Of a stretch of 64,000 nt of DNA, positions 35,761 through 45,222 are shown piece by piece. The notes beneath the pieces are model-generated. The model searched no databases, was not told the origin of the DNA, and was given only the letters and a program-made list of their open reading frames with translations. The first letter of the stretch is position 1. Each line of letters begins with the position of its first letter. The stretch is from Gordonia westfalica (GTDB lineage: Bacteria; Actinomycetota; Actinomycetes; Mycobacteriales; Mycobacteriaceae), in assembly GCF_900105725.1 (NCBI RefSeq), contig NZ_FNLM01000034.1:310001-374000 (forward strand). The letters run 5' to 3'. A program made the position numbers and the translations under genes.

Positions 35761-35796
35761 AGCTATATCCTTTAGCTATGGCTACAGCCTATAGCT
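35761..35796. promoter_or_regulatory. 36-bp dyad over the TetR start codon
   Basis: AGCTATA (35761-35767) and TATAGCT (35790-35796) are complementary ends. TAGCTATGGCTA lies at the exact centre. Fourteen of 18 base pairs match across the dyad axis. It covers the ATG at 35778, so binding of the encoded regulator would block its own expression. Confidence 0.55.
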
Positions 35797-36401
35797 CATC
35801 GCGAAAGTCCGATCGTCGGCAGACGACTATCGACGAGGCTGTCGGCCATGCTCGCGACATCATCGCCGAGCAGGGAGCGGGAGCGGTGTCCATATCCGAG
35901 ATCGCTCGGCGGATGCAGATGCGACCCCCGTCGCTCTACAAGTACTTCCCGTCGCTGAACGCCCTGTACGACATGCTGTTCGAGATGGGAAATGTCGATC
36001 TGAGTCGGTACGTCGATGACGCACGACTCAGCCGTGAGCCCGGGTTGGATCAACTGCTCGAACAGTCACGGGCGATCATCCGCTGGTCGATGACCGAACC
36101 GGGCCTGGCGGCGCTGTTGTTCTGGCGGCCGGTTCCCGGTTTCGAGCCGAGCGAAGCGGCGTTCGCTCCGGCGCGGGCGATCGTCGACAAAGCTCGGGAG
36201 GACCTGACCACCGCGGTCGCACGCGGTGAACTGAGTCCAGCTGCCGACTCCGAGGCTGCCTTGCGCCTCCTCACATCGGTCGTCTCGGGCATCGGTTCGC
36301 AGCAGATGTCGAATGAACCGGGCGCGAGCTACGAATCCGGTTCGTACACGCGGCTACTCGACGACGCCCTGCAGATGTGGGTGCGTCACTATTCGCCCTG
36401 A
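35778..36401 (+). CDS. TetR-family regulator
   Basis: A 207-residue regulator. Its helix-turn-helix reads AVSISEIARRMQMRPPSLYKYFPSL-like (residues about 34-60), with the C-terminal ligand domain containing WRPVPGFEPS and ending RHYSP, as in the TetR_C_25-type group. ATG at 35778 sits in the middle of a dyad and is preferred to an upstream ATG at 35715 whose extra 21 codons are unlike the family. It precedes an SRPBCC protein by 31 nt and may control it. Confidence 0.87.
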   Translation: MATAYSSSRKSDRRQTTIDEAVGHARDIIAEQGAGAVSISEIARRMQMRPPSLYKYFPSLNALYDMLFEMGNVDLSRYVDDARLSREPGLDQLLEQSRAIIRWSMTEPGLAALLFWRPVPGFEPSEAAFAPARAIVDKAREDLTTAVARGELSPAADSEAALRLLTSVVSGIGSQQMSNEPGASYESGSYTRLLDDALQMWVRHYSP

Positions 36402-36432
36402 GCGAGTCTCGGGGCACTCAGGAAGGAACATC

Positions 36433-36915
36433 ATGCGTCAGGATCTCACCAGCGACTCGGTGTCGCGCCACATCGACGCGAGCCCCCAAGAGCTGTACGA
36501 CATCGTCTCCGACGTCACGCGCACACCCGAGTTGTCCTCGGAGATAGCGGATGTGAAGTGGCTCGACGGGGCCACCGGTCCGGCCGTCGGAGTCAGATTC
36601 CGGGCCCGCAACAGCGCCGGCCGCGGACCGGACTGGTTCAACAAACCCGTCGTCACGGTCGCCGACCGTGGGCGTGCGTTCGCCTTCGAACGGACGGAGT
36701 GGATCGGCGGCACTCTGCGGTGGAGTTACCGCTTCGAGCCTGACGCGACGGGCACGACCGTCACCGAATCGTACGAAGTGACCGAGCCGCTCAACGCATT
36801 CGGGTGGTTCCTGATCGGCACGCTCTATGGACTCAAAGACCGCAAGACCGATCTGCGGCAGGGTATGACGGAAACCCTCGAACGGCTGGCGGTGATGGTC
36901 CGGCAGCCGGCCTGA
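36433..36915 (+). CDS. SRPBCC/polyketide-cyclase-like protein
   Basis: A 160-residue START/Bet v1-fold protein. The N-terminus SRHIDASPQELYDIVSDVTRTPELS and the middle FERTEWIGGTLRWSYRFEP fit the SRPBCC family, which bind hydrophobic ligands in a deep cavity. No catalytic residues can be assigned. ATG at 36433 follows GGAAGGA. It is 31 nt after the TetR gene and convergent with a SnoaL-like gene. Confidence 0.87.
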   Translation: MRQDLTSDSVSRHIDASPQELYDIVSDVTRTPELSSEIADVKWLDGATGPAVGVRFRARNSAGRGPDWFNKPVVTVADRGRAFAFERTEWIGGTLRWSYRFEPDATGTTVTESYEVTEPLNAFGWFLIGTLYGLKDRKTDLRQGMTETLERLAVMVRQPA

Positions 36916-36922
36916 GGCCTGT

Positions 36923-37426
36923 TCAGGCCGGGTCGGCGAACGTCCCCGCATGCACCGTGCAGTCGTCGCCAAGGGGGCGCCGTAGTGACCATCGTTCGGT
37001 CAGTCTGCTGGCAGCCATCTTCCACTCGCCGTCCTCAACGACGTAGTCGTCGTCGTACTCCCCGGCCATCACGGTTTCCGTGCGCTCGATCAGGTTCACC
37101 TGACGGAACTTCAGCGTCCAGCGACCAGTCGCCGTCGTCTCCGAGGTCAGCGTGATGTCGGGATGGAAGCCGTGGTGCATGTCGAAGATGACGTACTGGC
37201 CGTCGACCTTGTGCAGCGCTATCTGCTCGAAGATCTTCGCCATCGGCTCCGCGTCGTCGAAGGTGCCGAGTGGGCCGTAGTCGATCCGTGCTCCGCGTGC
37301 GATGAAGCAACTGCGAAAACCGTTGACGTCCCTCGCATCACATGCTCGCCAGTAGCGGTACTTCAGCTGCTTGATGGCTTCGATGCGGGCGAGGTCGACG
37401 AGGCAATGGGTCGCGTCGAGATCCAT
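36923..37426 (-). CDS. SnoaL-like/NTF2-fold protein
   Basis: A 167-residue alpha+beta cone protein. Motifs ARIEAIKQLKYRYWRACDARD and FRSCFIARGARIDYG at the start and WKMAASRLTERWSL at the end match the SnoaL_4 family. Such proteins may be cyclases, isomerases or dehydratases. The conserved early Asp and central His are present but no reaction can be assigned. The gene is convergent with the SRPBCC gene and followed by the immunity gene of the toxin locus on the same strand, 119 nt away. Confidence 0.85.
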   Translation of the reverse strand: MDLDATHCLVDLARIEAIKQLKYRYWRACDARDVNGFRSCFIARGARIDYGPLGTFDDAEPMAKIFEQIALHKVDGQYVIFDMHHGFHPDITLTSETTATGRWTLKFRQVNLIERTETVMAGEYDDDYVVEDGEWKMAASRLTERWSLRRPLGDDCTVHAGTFADPA

Positions 37427-37545
37427 TGGTCCACCATAGAATCTCAGACCGTCTGAAAGTCGGACTTGACTGGGTCGCGACCGAAGTTGCTTTCGCGGCG
37501 CACTTGGCCCGACGCATCTACACTGCGCTGGGCACGCCGAGGCGT

Positions 37546-37989
37546 TCAGTCGAACGGATACGACCTTAGGATTTCACTGATTTCAAGATCGGTGCGCCGA
37601 CCCCACCCTGGAGAAAGAGAGTGCATCAATTCGCTCCACCGAGGGAACCACAGTTTTCGAGCGTCCATGACGGTTTCATAGTCCGGGTCGTGCAGGGCAG
37701 CACTTTGAGCATGACTTCTGGCGATATTATTCATTACGGCAAACACGACGTCGTCCATCCGGTCAGAAACAATCTGAACAACAGGTTCACCTCTTTCCCT
37801 AATCTCAAATCTGTAGATGCCCTTCGAGTCAACGCTCAAAAATCCGCCAGGACTGTCAGCAAACTCGCCAGGGAGCTCCGTTGGACGGACTTTCTCGCCA
37901 GTGACGTCCTCGAAACGTTGAACGGTTTCGTTTAGTCGTGACTTCAGGCCATCGAACCGGGACTGAGGGTCTTCACCGGTCTCCGTCAT
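37546..37989 (-). CDS. Candidate immunity protein for the RHS-TNT toxin
   Basis: A 147-residue acidic protein directly after, and overlapping by 17 nt, the end of the toxin gene. The start is ATG 37989 (MTETGEDPQSRF). Two-thirds of the way it has VVQIVSDRMDDVVFAVMNNIARSHAQ and ends with GWGRRTDLEISEILRSYPF, a pattern seen in Imm63-like polymorphic-toxin immunity proteins. No signal or membrane segment is seen, so it would act in the cytosol. Its bases are less G+C-rich than the flanks (26 of 60 in 37981-38040). Function is inferred from position. Confidence 0.7.
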   Translation of the reverse strand: MTETGEDPQSRFDGLKSRLNETVQRFEDVTGEKVRPTELPGEFADSPGGFLSVDSKGIYRFEIRERGEPVVQIVSDRMDDVVFAVMNNIARSHAQSAALHDPDYETVMDARKLWFPRWSELMHSLSPGWGRRTDLEISEILRSYPFD

Positions 37990-40900
37990 CGAACAACCTC
38001 TCTTCAACTAGGCGAAGATGCTTACTTTCTACAAGATTTGCCACAATATTTGGGAGCGCGTGCTGAACACCGCCACCTCCTTTACCGAAAGCCGGTCCGG
38101 CAATTCCCGATTTCACGGTCAATGGTTTCAGAACTTTGTACACACGATAGTCCGCCTTCTCTGCCCCTAAGCGCATAGACCGCTTCGGTAACGGCGTGCC
38201 GGGTTCGGCAACGAATCGTCCATACTCCGAACCATATCGGTCAATCAAGTGGCCAGGTTGAAGGACTGTTTCAACTGGAGGGTGCATGAAACCGTCGTTG
38301 TCGGGCCATGGCGAACGCGCTATCTCTTTTCCTGGACTTCGGGATCCGTGACTGTTGGCGTCCCCGCATCCTGCAGTAGGCGAGAGCCCTGACGGATCAG
38401 CAGTCACCGTCGGATTGCCAGGGTAGGTATGTGGGTTCGGCGCCGGCGCTAGACCCAACGGGTCAGGGCTGAGGAAGCGGCCGGACTCAGGGTGGTAGTA
38501 GCGGTGCCGGTTGTAAAGCAGACCCGACTCGGCGTCGACATACTGGCCCGGATACGACCATGGCGTTGATACGCCCGTCCAAGCGGTTTCGCCGTAAAGG
38601 GTCCGGACTGATCGACCCGCGACCTCCCCGCTGCCCGGGTCAACCAGCGCGGTCGGCGAGGCGATCTGGTCCGTGACGATCGCGAAGAACTCATGATCAA
38701 TCTCGGACTGCGTCCAACGGCGCGCCGAGGGTGGCGCAGCAGGGGTGTCGTTGCCGAGGTTGAGGCTGAACTCGCGGTCCTGATCGGCTGCTTCGGAGGA
38801 GTCGACGTCTGTGAGGCCAATCGGCTCAGAAGTAGTTGTCTGCGCCAGCGGTGCATACGCGGCCGGTGAATAGGTCCAGGTGGTGGCCTGCAGCCACTGA
38901 TCGTCGTCGGGCACGACGTCGGTCTGCTCGACGAGGTGCTCCCCGTGCCAATGGAAGCGCGTGGTCTCGCCGGTCGACTGGTTGGTCTTCGACAGTCGTC
39001 GTCCCACGTGGTCGTAGGTGTAGGTCCACACCGTCCTGTCCGGGGTGGTCACCGACCGCAGGTGATCGTGGGCATCCCAGACGTACTGCCACACATCTGG
39101 TTTGCGCGACAGCCGACGACGACTCATCGAGATGACGCGACCCGCAGCGTCATAGCGGTATGACGTGCGACCGTCGTCCACGAGGAGGGTGCCGGAGTAA
39201 CGGCGGCGGCCCTTCGAGCCCTTCGAGGCTCGGCTAGCGCCTCGCACCTCAGGGAGCGGGGGCTGGGCGTCGCCTCGCACCTCAGGGAGCGGGGGCGGGG
39301 CGTCGCCTCGCACCTCAGGGAGCAGAGGGGCGCTGGCGCCTCGCACCTCAAGGGGCGGGGGCTGAGCTTGGCCTCGCTCGTGCGGGAGCGGAGGTCCAGC
39401 ATTGCCACGCGCCTCCGGGCTACCGCTGCTCAGGGTTGTGGACGCGTAGTCGGTGATGTTGCCCGTCGCGTCGTACGAGAACTGCTCGGACCCGGCGGGA
39501 CTCGTGGCCTCGACGACCCGCCCGAGCACATCGACCCGATAGTCAGTCCGACCGGCACCCAGTGTCGACGTCGACGCGGCGAGAATCCCGTCGGAGCGGT
39601 AGCTGTACTCCGCGGCCGCAACTGTTCGGTCGGGCCGCTTCTCCCCCACGCTCGCTGCACCAAGTCCGAGGTTCAGCGCCGCCGGACGCTCAGCGACAGC
39701 GATGACGGAACGTCCGGTGAGACGTCCCACCGGATCCCACGTCGAATCGATCGCTGCACCTTCGAAGCGCCGACGCTGTTCCCGCCCGGTCGCGCTGGTG
39801 GTGATGTCGCAGGAGCGTCCCGCACTGGACAGGAAGTCGAGGACACCTCGCGGATCATAGCCGTACCGCGTGCTGACGCCGGTCGGCGAGGTCAGCGACG
39901 CCAGTCGTCCGGCGCCGGTCCAGGCGGATTCGATGATCCAGTCGCGCTGACCGTCGTGAACACCGGTGAGCTGGGGTAAACCCGCGGCCGTGTAGTTCGT
40001 GTGCCAGCGTCCGAAGGCACCGGTCGCAGCGTCCAGTCGCCCCGCCGCATCGAAGCTGTATTCCGTTGTCTCCCCGTCGAGGTCGGCATTGTTCGGGTCG
40101 GCAGTCCTGTCGCTGATCAGGCGTCCGGCAGCGTCGTAGGTGAAGAACACCGCCTGCCCGGTAGCGTTCGTGCGTGACGCCAGTCGCCCCTCACCGTCGT
40201 AGGTGTAGGTCGTCGTCGCGTTGTTGAAGTCGGTCTCCGACGCCAGCGTGCCGTCGGCGTTGTAGGTGTAGGTCCACACCAAGTCGTCGGGGTTGGTGAC
40301 CGCGATCAGGCGACGTGTGGCGTCGTAGCTGAACTCGGTGCGCGAACCGTCGGCGTCGATGCGTGCGACCGGTAGGTCGTAATGCCCGTATTCCCACCGG
40401 GTCACCGCGCCGACGGGATCGGTGTACGCGACGCAGTTGCCTTCGCCGTCGTACTCCCACCGCGACTGACCGCCGTCCGGCGCCGTGACACTCGTCCGGT
40501 TACCCATCGCGTCGTAGGTGACAACCGTCCGTGCGCCTTCGGCATCGACGACCTCGGTCGGCCGCCCGAAGCCGTCGTAACTGATCCGTGTGGTGTTGCC
40601 GAGCGTGTCCGAGATCGTGACCGGAAGGCCGGCAGCGTTGTTGCGGTATCGCACGACGACCCCGTCGGGGTCTGTGCGCGACGTCAGCGCCCCGTGCTCG
40701 TCGTACGTGTAGCTGGTCACTGCGCCGGAGTTGTCGACGACGCTGATCGGCGAACCGTTCTCGTCGTAGCCGATTCGTGTCGTGATGCCGCCCGGTTCGA
40801 CGATCCGTTCCGGTCGGCCGGGGCCCGCGTAGACGACGTCGGTGACCTTCCCGTCTGGTGCCGTGACCTGTTCGACATCGCCGAACGCGTTGTAGCGCAG

Positions 40901-43900
40901 CACCGTACGAGCACCGCCTGGGCTGGTGATCGACAGCGGCTGACGGTTGGCGTTGTAGTCGGTGGCGGTGATCCGCCCGCCGGGGTCGGATTCCTGACGC
41001 ACTCGACCATCGGTGTCAATGCCGTAGACCGTCGTCGCGCCGACGGCATCGCGATAGGTGGTGTACGAGCCGTTGCCGTCGGGACGCAGGTGATACTCGA
41101 ACCGCCCCGACCACACCCCGTTCATCCCGGACTGAATGGTCACCCGCCCGAGGTCGTCGTAGGCGTTCCAATACTCCATACCCAGGGAGTCACGCCACCA
41201 CGTCATACGGGCAGCGTCGTCGTAGCCGAAATACGTTGTGCCGCCGACCGCATTGGTCGACGCCGCGAGGTTGCCGTGGTGGTAGTCGAAGGTGCAGAGC
41301 TGCTGATCGACGGGTAAGCCGTCCAGTCCCGCGGTGAGGCGGTAGCCGAGGATCCGCGCGCCGTCGCACTGTACGTCGATCCGGTAGCCGGCCGAGTGTT
41401 CCACCGCCGTGGGCCGTCCGCGCTCGTCGAAGATGAACTCGATCCGGTTCTGGTGGCGGTCGGTCATCGCCGACACCGCAATGCTCCCGGCGCGCACATC
41501 GATCCCGGTGAGTTCGGGGATCGGGACGAAGAACCAGCTCAGGCGGTCGCGAACGTGGGTGACCTGATAGCCGCCGGTCGGGGTGGTCCGTAGCTCCCAG
41601 TCGGTCGCGTTGACACTGCGCGACACCGAATCGCCTTCGGGCTTGGGGAAGTTCGTCATCGTGCCGTCGGCATCGACGATGGTGACGAGGTCGTCGCCGA
41701 CGATCGCCCGCGCGTCGAAGGTCGACGGTGTGGTCGGACCCATCCAGCGGCCCCACTGATAGCGCGAACGGTGGCGATGCGTCAGACGCAACGGGAGTAC
41801 GCCCGGCAACTCGACGTCGGTCAACGGCAGGAAGTACTCCCCCGATGCGACGTTGACCGGTTCGCCGTTACTGCGGCATTGCGTCGGCGTCTCGTTGCCC
41901 TCGCTGGTGTCCGCCCGGTCCGGCGCGTGGTCGTCGGTTCTGCCGGGGTTCGCCGGGTCGTGGGGTTCCCGGGTGTCGTGGTCGATCTCGGGCGTGTCGG
42001 AATGAGGACCGTTCGGTTGGTCGGGATGGCGCGGCGACGAGTCGGGATCCGGCGTCGTAGGACGCGGGTTCGCGGCGGGTGATCGGTCCGGCGCGGCCGG
42101 TCGGTCCGGAAACAGCGCCGCCGGGATCGGCCGCTCCTCTGGGGTGATCCGGGTGGCGGGATGTCCCGGGTCGCGGTCGGGAGTGTGCCGGACCGCGGGT
42201 TCGGGCGCATGGTGAAGGTTCGACGGTGCCGGCCGGGCACCGTCACGCGGAGGGACCGTCTCCGGTGTGGCTCGGGTGTGCGGGGTGCGGTCGGGAGCGG
42301 AGTCGGGTGTGCGCGGTGGTGCCGCAGGGGCATCCGATCTGTTCGGGCTGGCCGGGTTGACCGGTGCGTTGGCCGGTTTCGACTGTCCGGCGTCGGGTGT
42401 GCTGTGCGGCGTCGGTGCCGTGTGAGGTCCGGACACCGGCGCGACCGGGGTGGCCGGCGAATCGTCAGACGGGTTGTGGGTCGGGCTGTCGACCCCTGGA
42501 TGGGGTCCGGCGGTCGGGGCGTCGACGTGCGGCACCACGGGCGTGGGCCGTGCCCCCGGCGTCGGGGTGTCGGAGTCGGTGCGCGGGGGATGTGCCGCAG
42601 TCCCGGGGCGATCGTCGGCTGCCTTCGGCGCGTGCTGACCGGCGGGCTCGTCGGTGCGGGCCGGGGTGTGTCCGGGCCCGTCTCCATCGGACTTGGCCGG
42701 AGTTGGTTCCGGGCCACCGGTGACCGGGGCACCGTCGCGGTCGGTGGCACCGGTGTCGTCGGTCCGGACCGGGTTCGGCTGCGCGGCATCGCCGTCCGGG
42801 GTCGTCGACGGCGGGTCGTGGCGGTCGACGCTGGGCGTACCGTTCTGGTCGATCGGGGCGTGGGGCGTCGTGGACGGCGCGTTGTTGTCAGCTGCGCCGA
42901 GGCCCGCCGGCGTGGTCGTCTCACCGCGGTCGGGTCCGGGCGGGTCGTCGTCTCCCAGGGGCCGAGAGTTCGGCGTGCCGTTGCCCGGATCGGAGGTCGT
43001 CGGATCCGGGCCGTCGCCGCGGGGCGTCGTGGTCGGCTCGGTCGTCGAGGTGGATGTGGGTCCGTCGGTATGGGTGCCGGACGGTGTGGAGGTGTCGAAG
43101 GTGCCGCCGACGGGCTGATCGGGTGAGGTCGACGGAGCGTCGGGACGTGTGGGTGGTGCGTCCGGCGTCGGGGTGGGTGACGGATCGACGTCCCCACCGG
43201 CCGGAGTCCCCTGATCTGGAACCGAGGACGGTGACGGGGACGGCTCGTCAGGCTGGGCGCTCGGCGTCGAACCATCGACCTGCGGTACCGGCGGGCCGTC
43301 GTGCGTGATCGGCAGATCAGGTCCGTCACTGCCAAGAAGGTCGGATGACGGCGTGGCACTGTGACTTGCGGGCGTGATGTCGGGCGTGGACGGTTGCGGG
43401 GCGATCGGCGACGGTCCGGTCTCGTGCGACACCGGATCGATGCGCGGCGTCGGCGATGACGGCGACGGGAGGTGGCGTGCGTTCCGGACACCTGCGGTGA
43501 GGGCCGATGCGCCCTTGGGTCCGGGTGCGACCGTCATCAGGATGTTGCCGGTCAGGTTACCGAGGGCCTGCGACGGGTCACCCGACCATCCGGACCCGAT
43601 GAACCCGCGGACGAACTCATCGGGATGTGCCACCTGATGCACGAGACCGGCTGCCATACCTGCGGTGTTGCGCGCGTATTGGTGGGGGTTGGTGACGTTG
43701 TAGATGTTGGCCGGGTTCAGCATGTTGAGGGCTTTGACGACCTCGGTCACCGATCCGATCATGCCCGCTTCGAAGTGGTTGAAGGCGGTGAAGCCGGCTG
43801 TGCCGATGTCCTTCGCACTCATCTGCGCCTGCTCGAATGCCGACGGCATGGGCGGTGCGAGGTTCGCGGCGCCGCTGAGCTCTGCCTTCGTGCCGGGTGC

Positions 43901-44569
43901 CGCTGAATTGCGGTGGTCGCGGCCGACTTTCAGTATTCGACGCGCCTCATCCCGGTATCCCGGCCAGGGATCCGGCCCCGGGTGAACGGGCGGGGTGTCG
44001 CGGCGGTCGTTCTGGTAGTCGTCGAGTTCGGCGTTGTACTGTTTCCGCTTCTCGTCCCACTCGGCCTGCTTGCGCTTACCCTCCTCCCACACACGGACCG
44101 CCTCGGCCGCCTTCTGCTGGGCGAACTCGACAACGCCGGCCCAGCTCGTCAGCGCGGCAGCGGCTTTCGACGCCGCCTCGGCCGCCGCGAACCATTTCGG
44201 CACCTGGCTTCCGATGGCGTCGCCGAAGCCCTGCGCACCATCCCCGGTCCAGTCGCCGGCCGAGATTCCGCGTAGCCCCTCCCCGGCGCTGGTGAAGTTG
44301 CCGGCGAAACCGGTGAATTTCCCGGCGACTTCACGTATCCCGGCCGGGTCACCGAGGACCAGTTCTTTGGGATTGTTGGTGCGCTCGAGCTCCAGCTCGT
44401 CGGGCATCGCACCCAGGGAGTTGGCGACGTCGTCGCCGAAGTCCTCGACCGTGGCCGCGATCTTGTCGAGGCCGACGGTGCGCAAGCCGCTGCCGAGGAA
44501 GTCGGTGGCGCCGTCGACCACTTCCCCGAGGAACTCCTTGCCGTCCTCGAGGAAGTCGAACATGCCCAT
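37973..44569 (-). CDS. Secreted RHS-repeat polymorphic toxin with C-terminal TNT-like NAD glycohydrolase domain
   Basis: A 2198-residue protein. Residues 1-360 form a helical type VII secretion-type region with a WxG turn (AGDWTGDGAQGF) and no Sec signal. Residues about 365-900 are a Pro/Thr/Asp-rich linker. DUF6531 starts near 905 (NGEPVNVASGEYFLPLTDVE), followed by many RHS/YD repeats to about 2030, closing with the RHS core YYHPESGRFLSPDPLGL. The last 158 residues are variable and carry TNT motifs: PGHLIDRYGSEYGRF (about 2105), VKPLTV-like strand and GGGGVQHAL (about 2168). TNT of M. tuberculosis CpnT destroys NAD in target cells. An 11-residue repeat at about 1722-1777 comes from a DNA repeat. 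Confidence 0.88.
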   Translation of the reverse strand: MGMFDFLEDGKEFLGEVVDGATDFLGSGLRTVGLDKIAATVEDFGDDVANSLGAMPDELELERTNNPKELVLGDPAGIREVAGKFTGFAGNFTSAGEGLRGISAGDWTGDGAQGFGDAIGSQVPKWFAAAEAASKAAAALTSWAGVVEFAQQKAAEAVRVWEEGKRKQAEWDEKRKQYNAELDDYQNDRRDTPPVHPGPDPWPGYRDEARRILKVGRDHRNSAAPGTKAELSGAANLAPPMPSAFEQAQMSAKDIGTAGFTAFNHFEAGMIGSVTEVVKALNMLNPANIYNVTNPHQYARNTAGMAAGLVHQVAHPDEFVRGFIGSGWSGDPSQALGNLTGNILMTVAPGPKGASALTAGVRNARHLPSPSSPTPRIDPVSHETGPSPIAPQPSTPDITPASHSATPSSDLLGSDGPDLPITHDGPPVPQVDGSTPSAQPDEPSPSPSSVPDQGTPAGGDVDPSPTPTPDAPPTRPDAPSTSPDQPVGGTFDTSTPSGTHTDGPTSTSTTEPTTTPRGDGPDPTTSDPGNGTPNSRPLGDDDPPGPDRGETTTPAGLGAADNNAPSTTPHAPIDQNGTPSVDRHDPPSTTPDGDAAQPNPVRTDDTGATDRDGAPVTGGPEPTPAKSDGDGPGHTPARTDEPAGQHAPKAADDRPGTAAHPPRTDSDTPTPGARPTPVVPHVDAPTAGPHPGVDSPTHNPSDDSPATPVAPVSGPHTAPTPHSTPDAGQSKPANAPVNPASPNRSDAPAAPPRTPDSAPDRTPHTRATPETVPPRDGARPAPSNLHHAPEPAVRHTPDRDPGHPATRITPEERPIPAALFPDRPAAPDRSPAANPRPTTPDPDSSPRHPDQPNGPHSDTPEIDHDTREPHDPANPGRTDDHAPDRADTSEGNETPTQCRSNGEPVNVASGEYFLPLTDVELPGVLPLRLTHRHRSRYQWGRWMGPTTPSTFDARAIVGDDLVTIVDADGTMTNFPKPEGDSVSRSVNATDWELRTTPTGGYQVTHVRDRLSWFFVPIPELTGIDVRAGSIAVSAMTDRHQNRIEFIFDERGRPTAVEHSAGYRIDVQCDGARILGYRLTAGLDGLPVDQQLCTFDYHHGNLAASTNAVGGTTYFGYDDAARMTWWRDSLGMEYWNAYDDLGRVTIQSGMNGVWSGRFEYHLRPDGNGSYTTYRDAVGATTVYGIDTDGRVRQESDPGGRITATDYNANRQPLSITSPGGARTVLRYNAFGDVEQVTAPDGKVTDVVYAGPGRPERIVEPGGITTRIGYDENGSPISVVDNSGAVTSYTYDEHGALTSRTDPDGVVVRYRNNAAGLPVTISDTLGNTTRISYDGFGRPTEVVDAEGARTVVTYDAMGNRTSVTAPDGGQSRWEYDGEGNCVAYTDPVGAVTRWEYGHYDLPVARIDADGSRTEFSYDATRRLIAVTNPDDLVWTYTYNADGTLASETDFNNATTTYTYDGEGRLASRTNATGQAVFFTYDAAGRLISDRTADPNNADLDGETTEYSFDAAGRLDAATGAFGRWHTNYTAAGLPQLTGVHDGQRDWIIESAWTGAGRLASLTSPTGVSTRYGYDPRGVLDFLSSAGRSCDITTSATGREQRRRFEGAAIDSTWDPVGRLTGRSVIAVAERPAALNLGLGAASVGEKRPDRTVAAAEYSYRSDGILAASTSTLGAGRTDYRVDVLGRVVEATSPAGSEQFSYDATGNITDYASTTLSSGSPEARGNAGPPLPHERGQAQPPPLEVRGASAPLLPEVRGDAPPPLPEVRGDAQPPLPEVRGASRASKGSKGRRRYSGTLLVDDGRTSYRYDAAGRVISMSRRRLSRKPDVWQYVWDAHDHLRSVTTPDRTVWTYTYDHVGRRLSKTNQSTGETTRFHWHGEHLVEQTDVVPDDDQWLQATTWTYSPAAYAPLAQTTTSEPIGLTDVDSSEAADQDREFSLNLGNDTPAAPPSARRWTQSEIDHEFFAIVTDQIASPTALVDPGSGEVAGRSVRTLYGETAWTGVSTPWSYPGQYVDAESGLLYNRHRYYHPESGRFLSPDPLGLAPAPNPHTYPGNPTVTADPSGLSPTAGCGDANSHGSRSPGKEIARSPWPDNDGFMHPPVETVLQPGHLIDRYGSEYGRFVAEPGTPLPKRSMRLGAEKADYRVYKVLKPLTVKSGIAGPAFGKGGGGVQHALPNIVANLVESKHLRLVEERLFDDGDR
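39239..39403 (-). repeat. Five tandem 33-bp repeats inside the RHS toxin gene
   Basis: Units start at 39239, 39272, 39305, 39338 and 39371 (plus-strand start GCCTCGCACCTCAGGGAGCG), the last two diverged. Each gives 11 residues of type PPLPEVRGDAQ. The sequence, together with TCGAGCCCTTCGAGGCTCG just before it, resembles intergenic GC-rich elements of this group rather than RHS sequence. Confidence 0.85.
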
Positions 44570-44583
44570 TCAGGCTGCCTCGG

Positions 44584-45222
44584 TCATTGATTGCCGTTCG
44601 GTACGGCAGGATCGGGATCGGCTGGGGCGTCGGCGGTGAAGCCGTTCTCCTGGAATCCGTCGATCGTGTCGGTGACCGACGACACCGGGTTGACGGCGTG
44701 CTTCCCGATCGTCCCCATGTCGTCGAGGAACGTGGCACCGGTGGCGCTGAAGAACTCCTTGTGGCGCTGCATCTCCTCGGGGGTCAGGGCCCACTGCGGA
44801 TTCGTCACGGCGTTGCGGTTGTGGTCCCACAGATCGTTCCAGGACATGTCCTTGATCTGCTCGGCGGTCAGGTTGGGGTCTCCGATGAGATCCATCGTCC
44901 AGTCCTTGAGCTGGTTGGCCGCCCACTCTTCCTCACGCTCATAGTGGCTGGCTCCCAGCCCCAGGCCCCGCGACACTTCAGCGGCGCCGGTCACCAGGGC
45001 CCGCACGCCCCATTCCCAGCGATCGCAGTACTCTTCGAGCCCCGCCTTCGGGTCGGCGTGACCGATGGTCTTGCCGTCGAGGTCGAGGTCCCCGTACCCG
45101 CGGCCCAGAGCTGCGCTGTATCCGGAGCCGATGCCGGTCTGGCCGAGACCGTCGATCACCCCGTTGATTCCCGTGCTCGCCTTCTCCAGATCCGCCGGAG
45201 TGACGCCCAGGTTGTCGGTCAT
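44584..45222 (-). CDS. Helical type VII-associated protein upstream of the toxin
   Basis: A 212-residue protein without signal peptide. Residues 1-110 look like an ESX/WXG-type helical bundle (VTPADLEKASTGINGVIDGL, YCDRWEWGVRALVTGAAEV), followed by WAANQLKDWTMDLI and a C-terminal acidic Pro/Asp tail. It precedes the toxin by 14 nt and overlaps the SseB-like gene by 4 nt, so it belongs to one operon. The likely role is chaperone or co-secreted partner of the toxin, which is inference. Confidence 0.75.
   Translation of the reverse strand: MTDNLGVTPADLEKASTGINGVIDGLGQTGIGSGYSAALGRGYGDLDLDGKTIGHADPKAGLEEYCDRWEWGVRALVTGAAEVSRGLGLGASHYEREEEWAANQLKDWTMDLIGDPNLTAEQIKDMSWNDLWDHNRNAVTNPQWALTPEEMQRHKEFFSATGATFLDDMGTIGKHAVNPVSSVTDTIDGFQENGFTADAPADPDPAVPNGNQ

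Noticed and set aside
41821..43491. 556-codon Arg/Pro-rich minus-strand frame and several plus-strand frames
   Set aside because: They are shadows of the Pro/Thr-rich linker of the RHS toxin gene, with biased composition and no domain.
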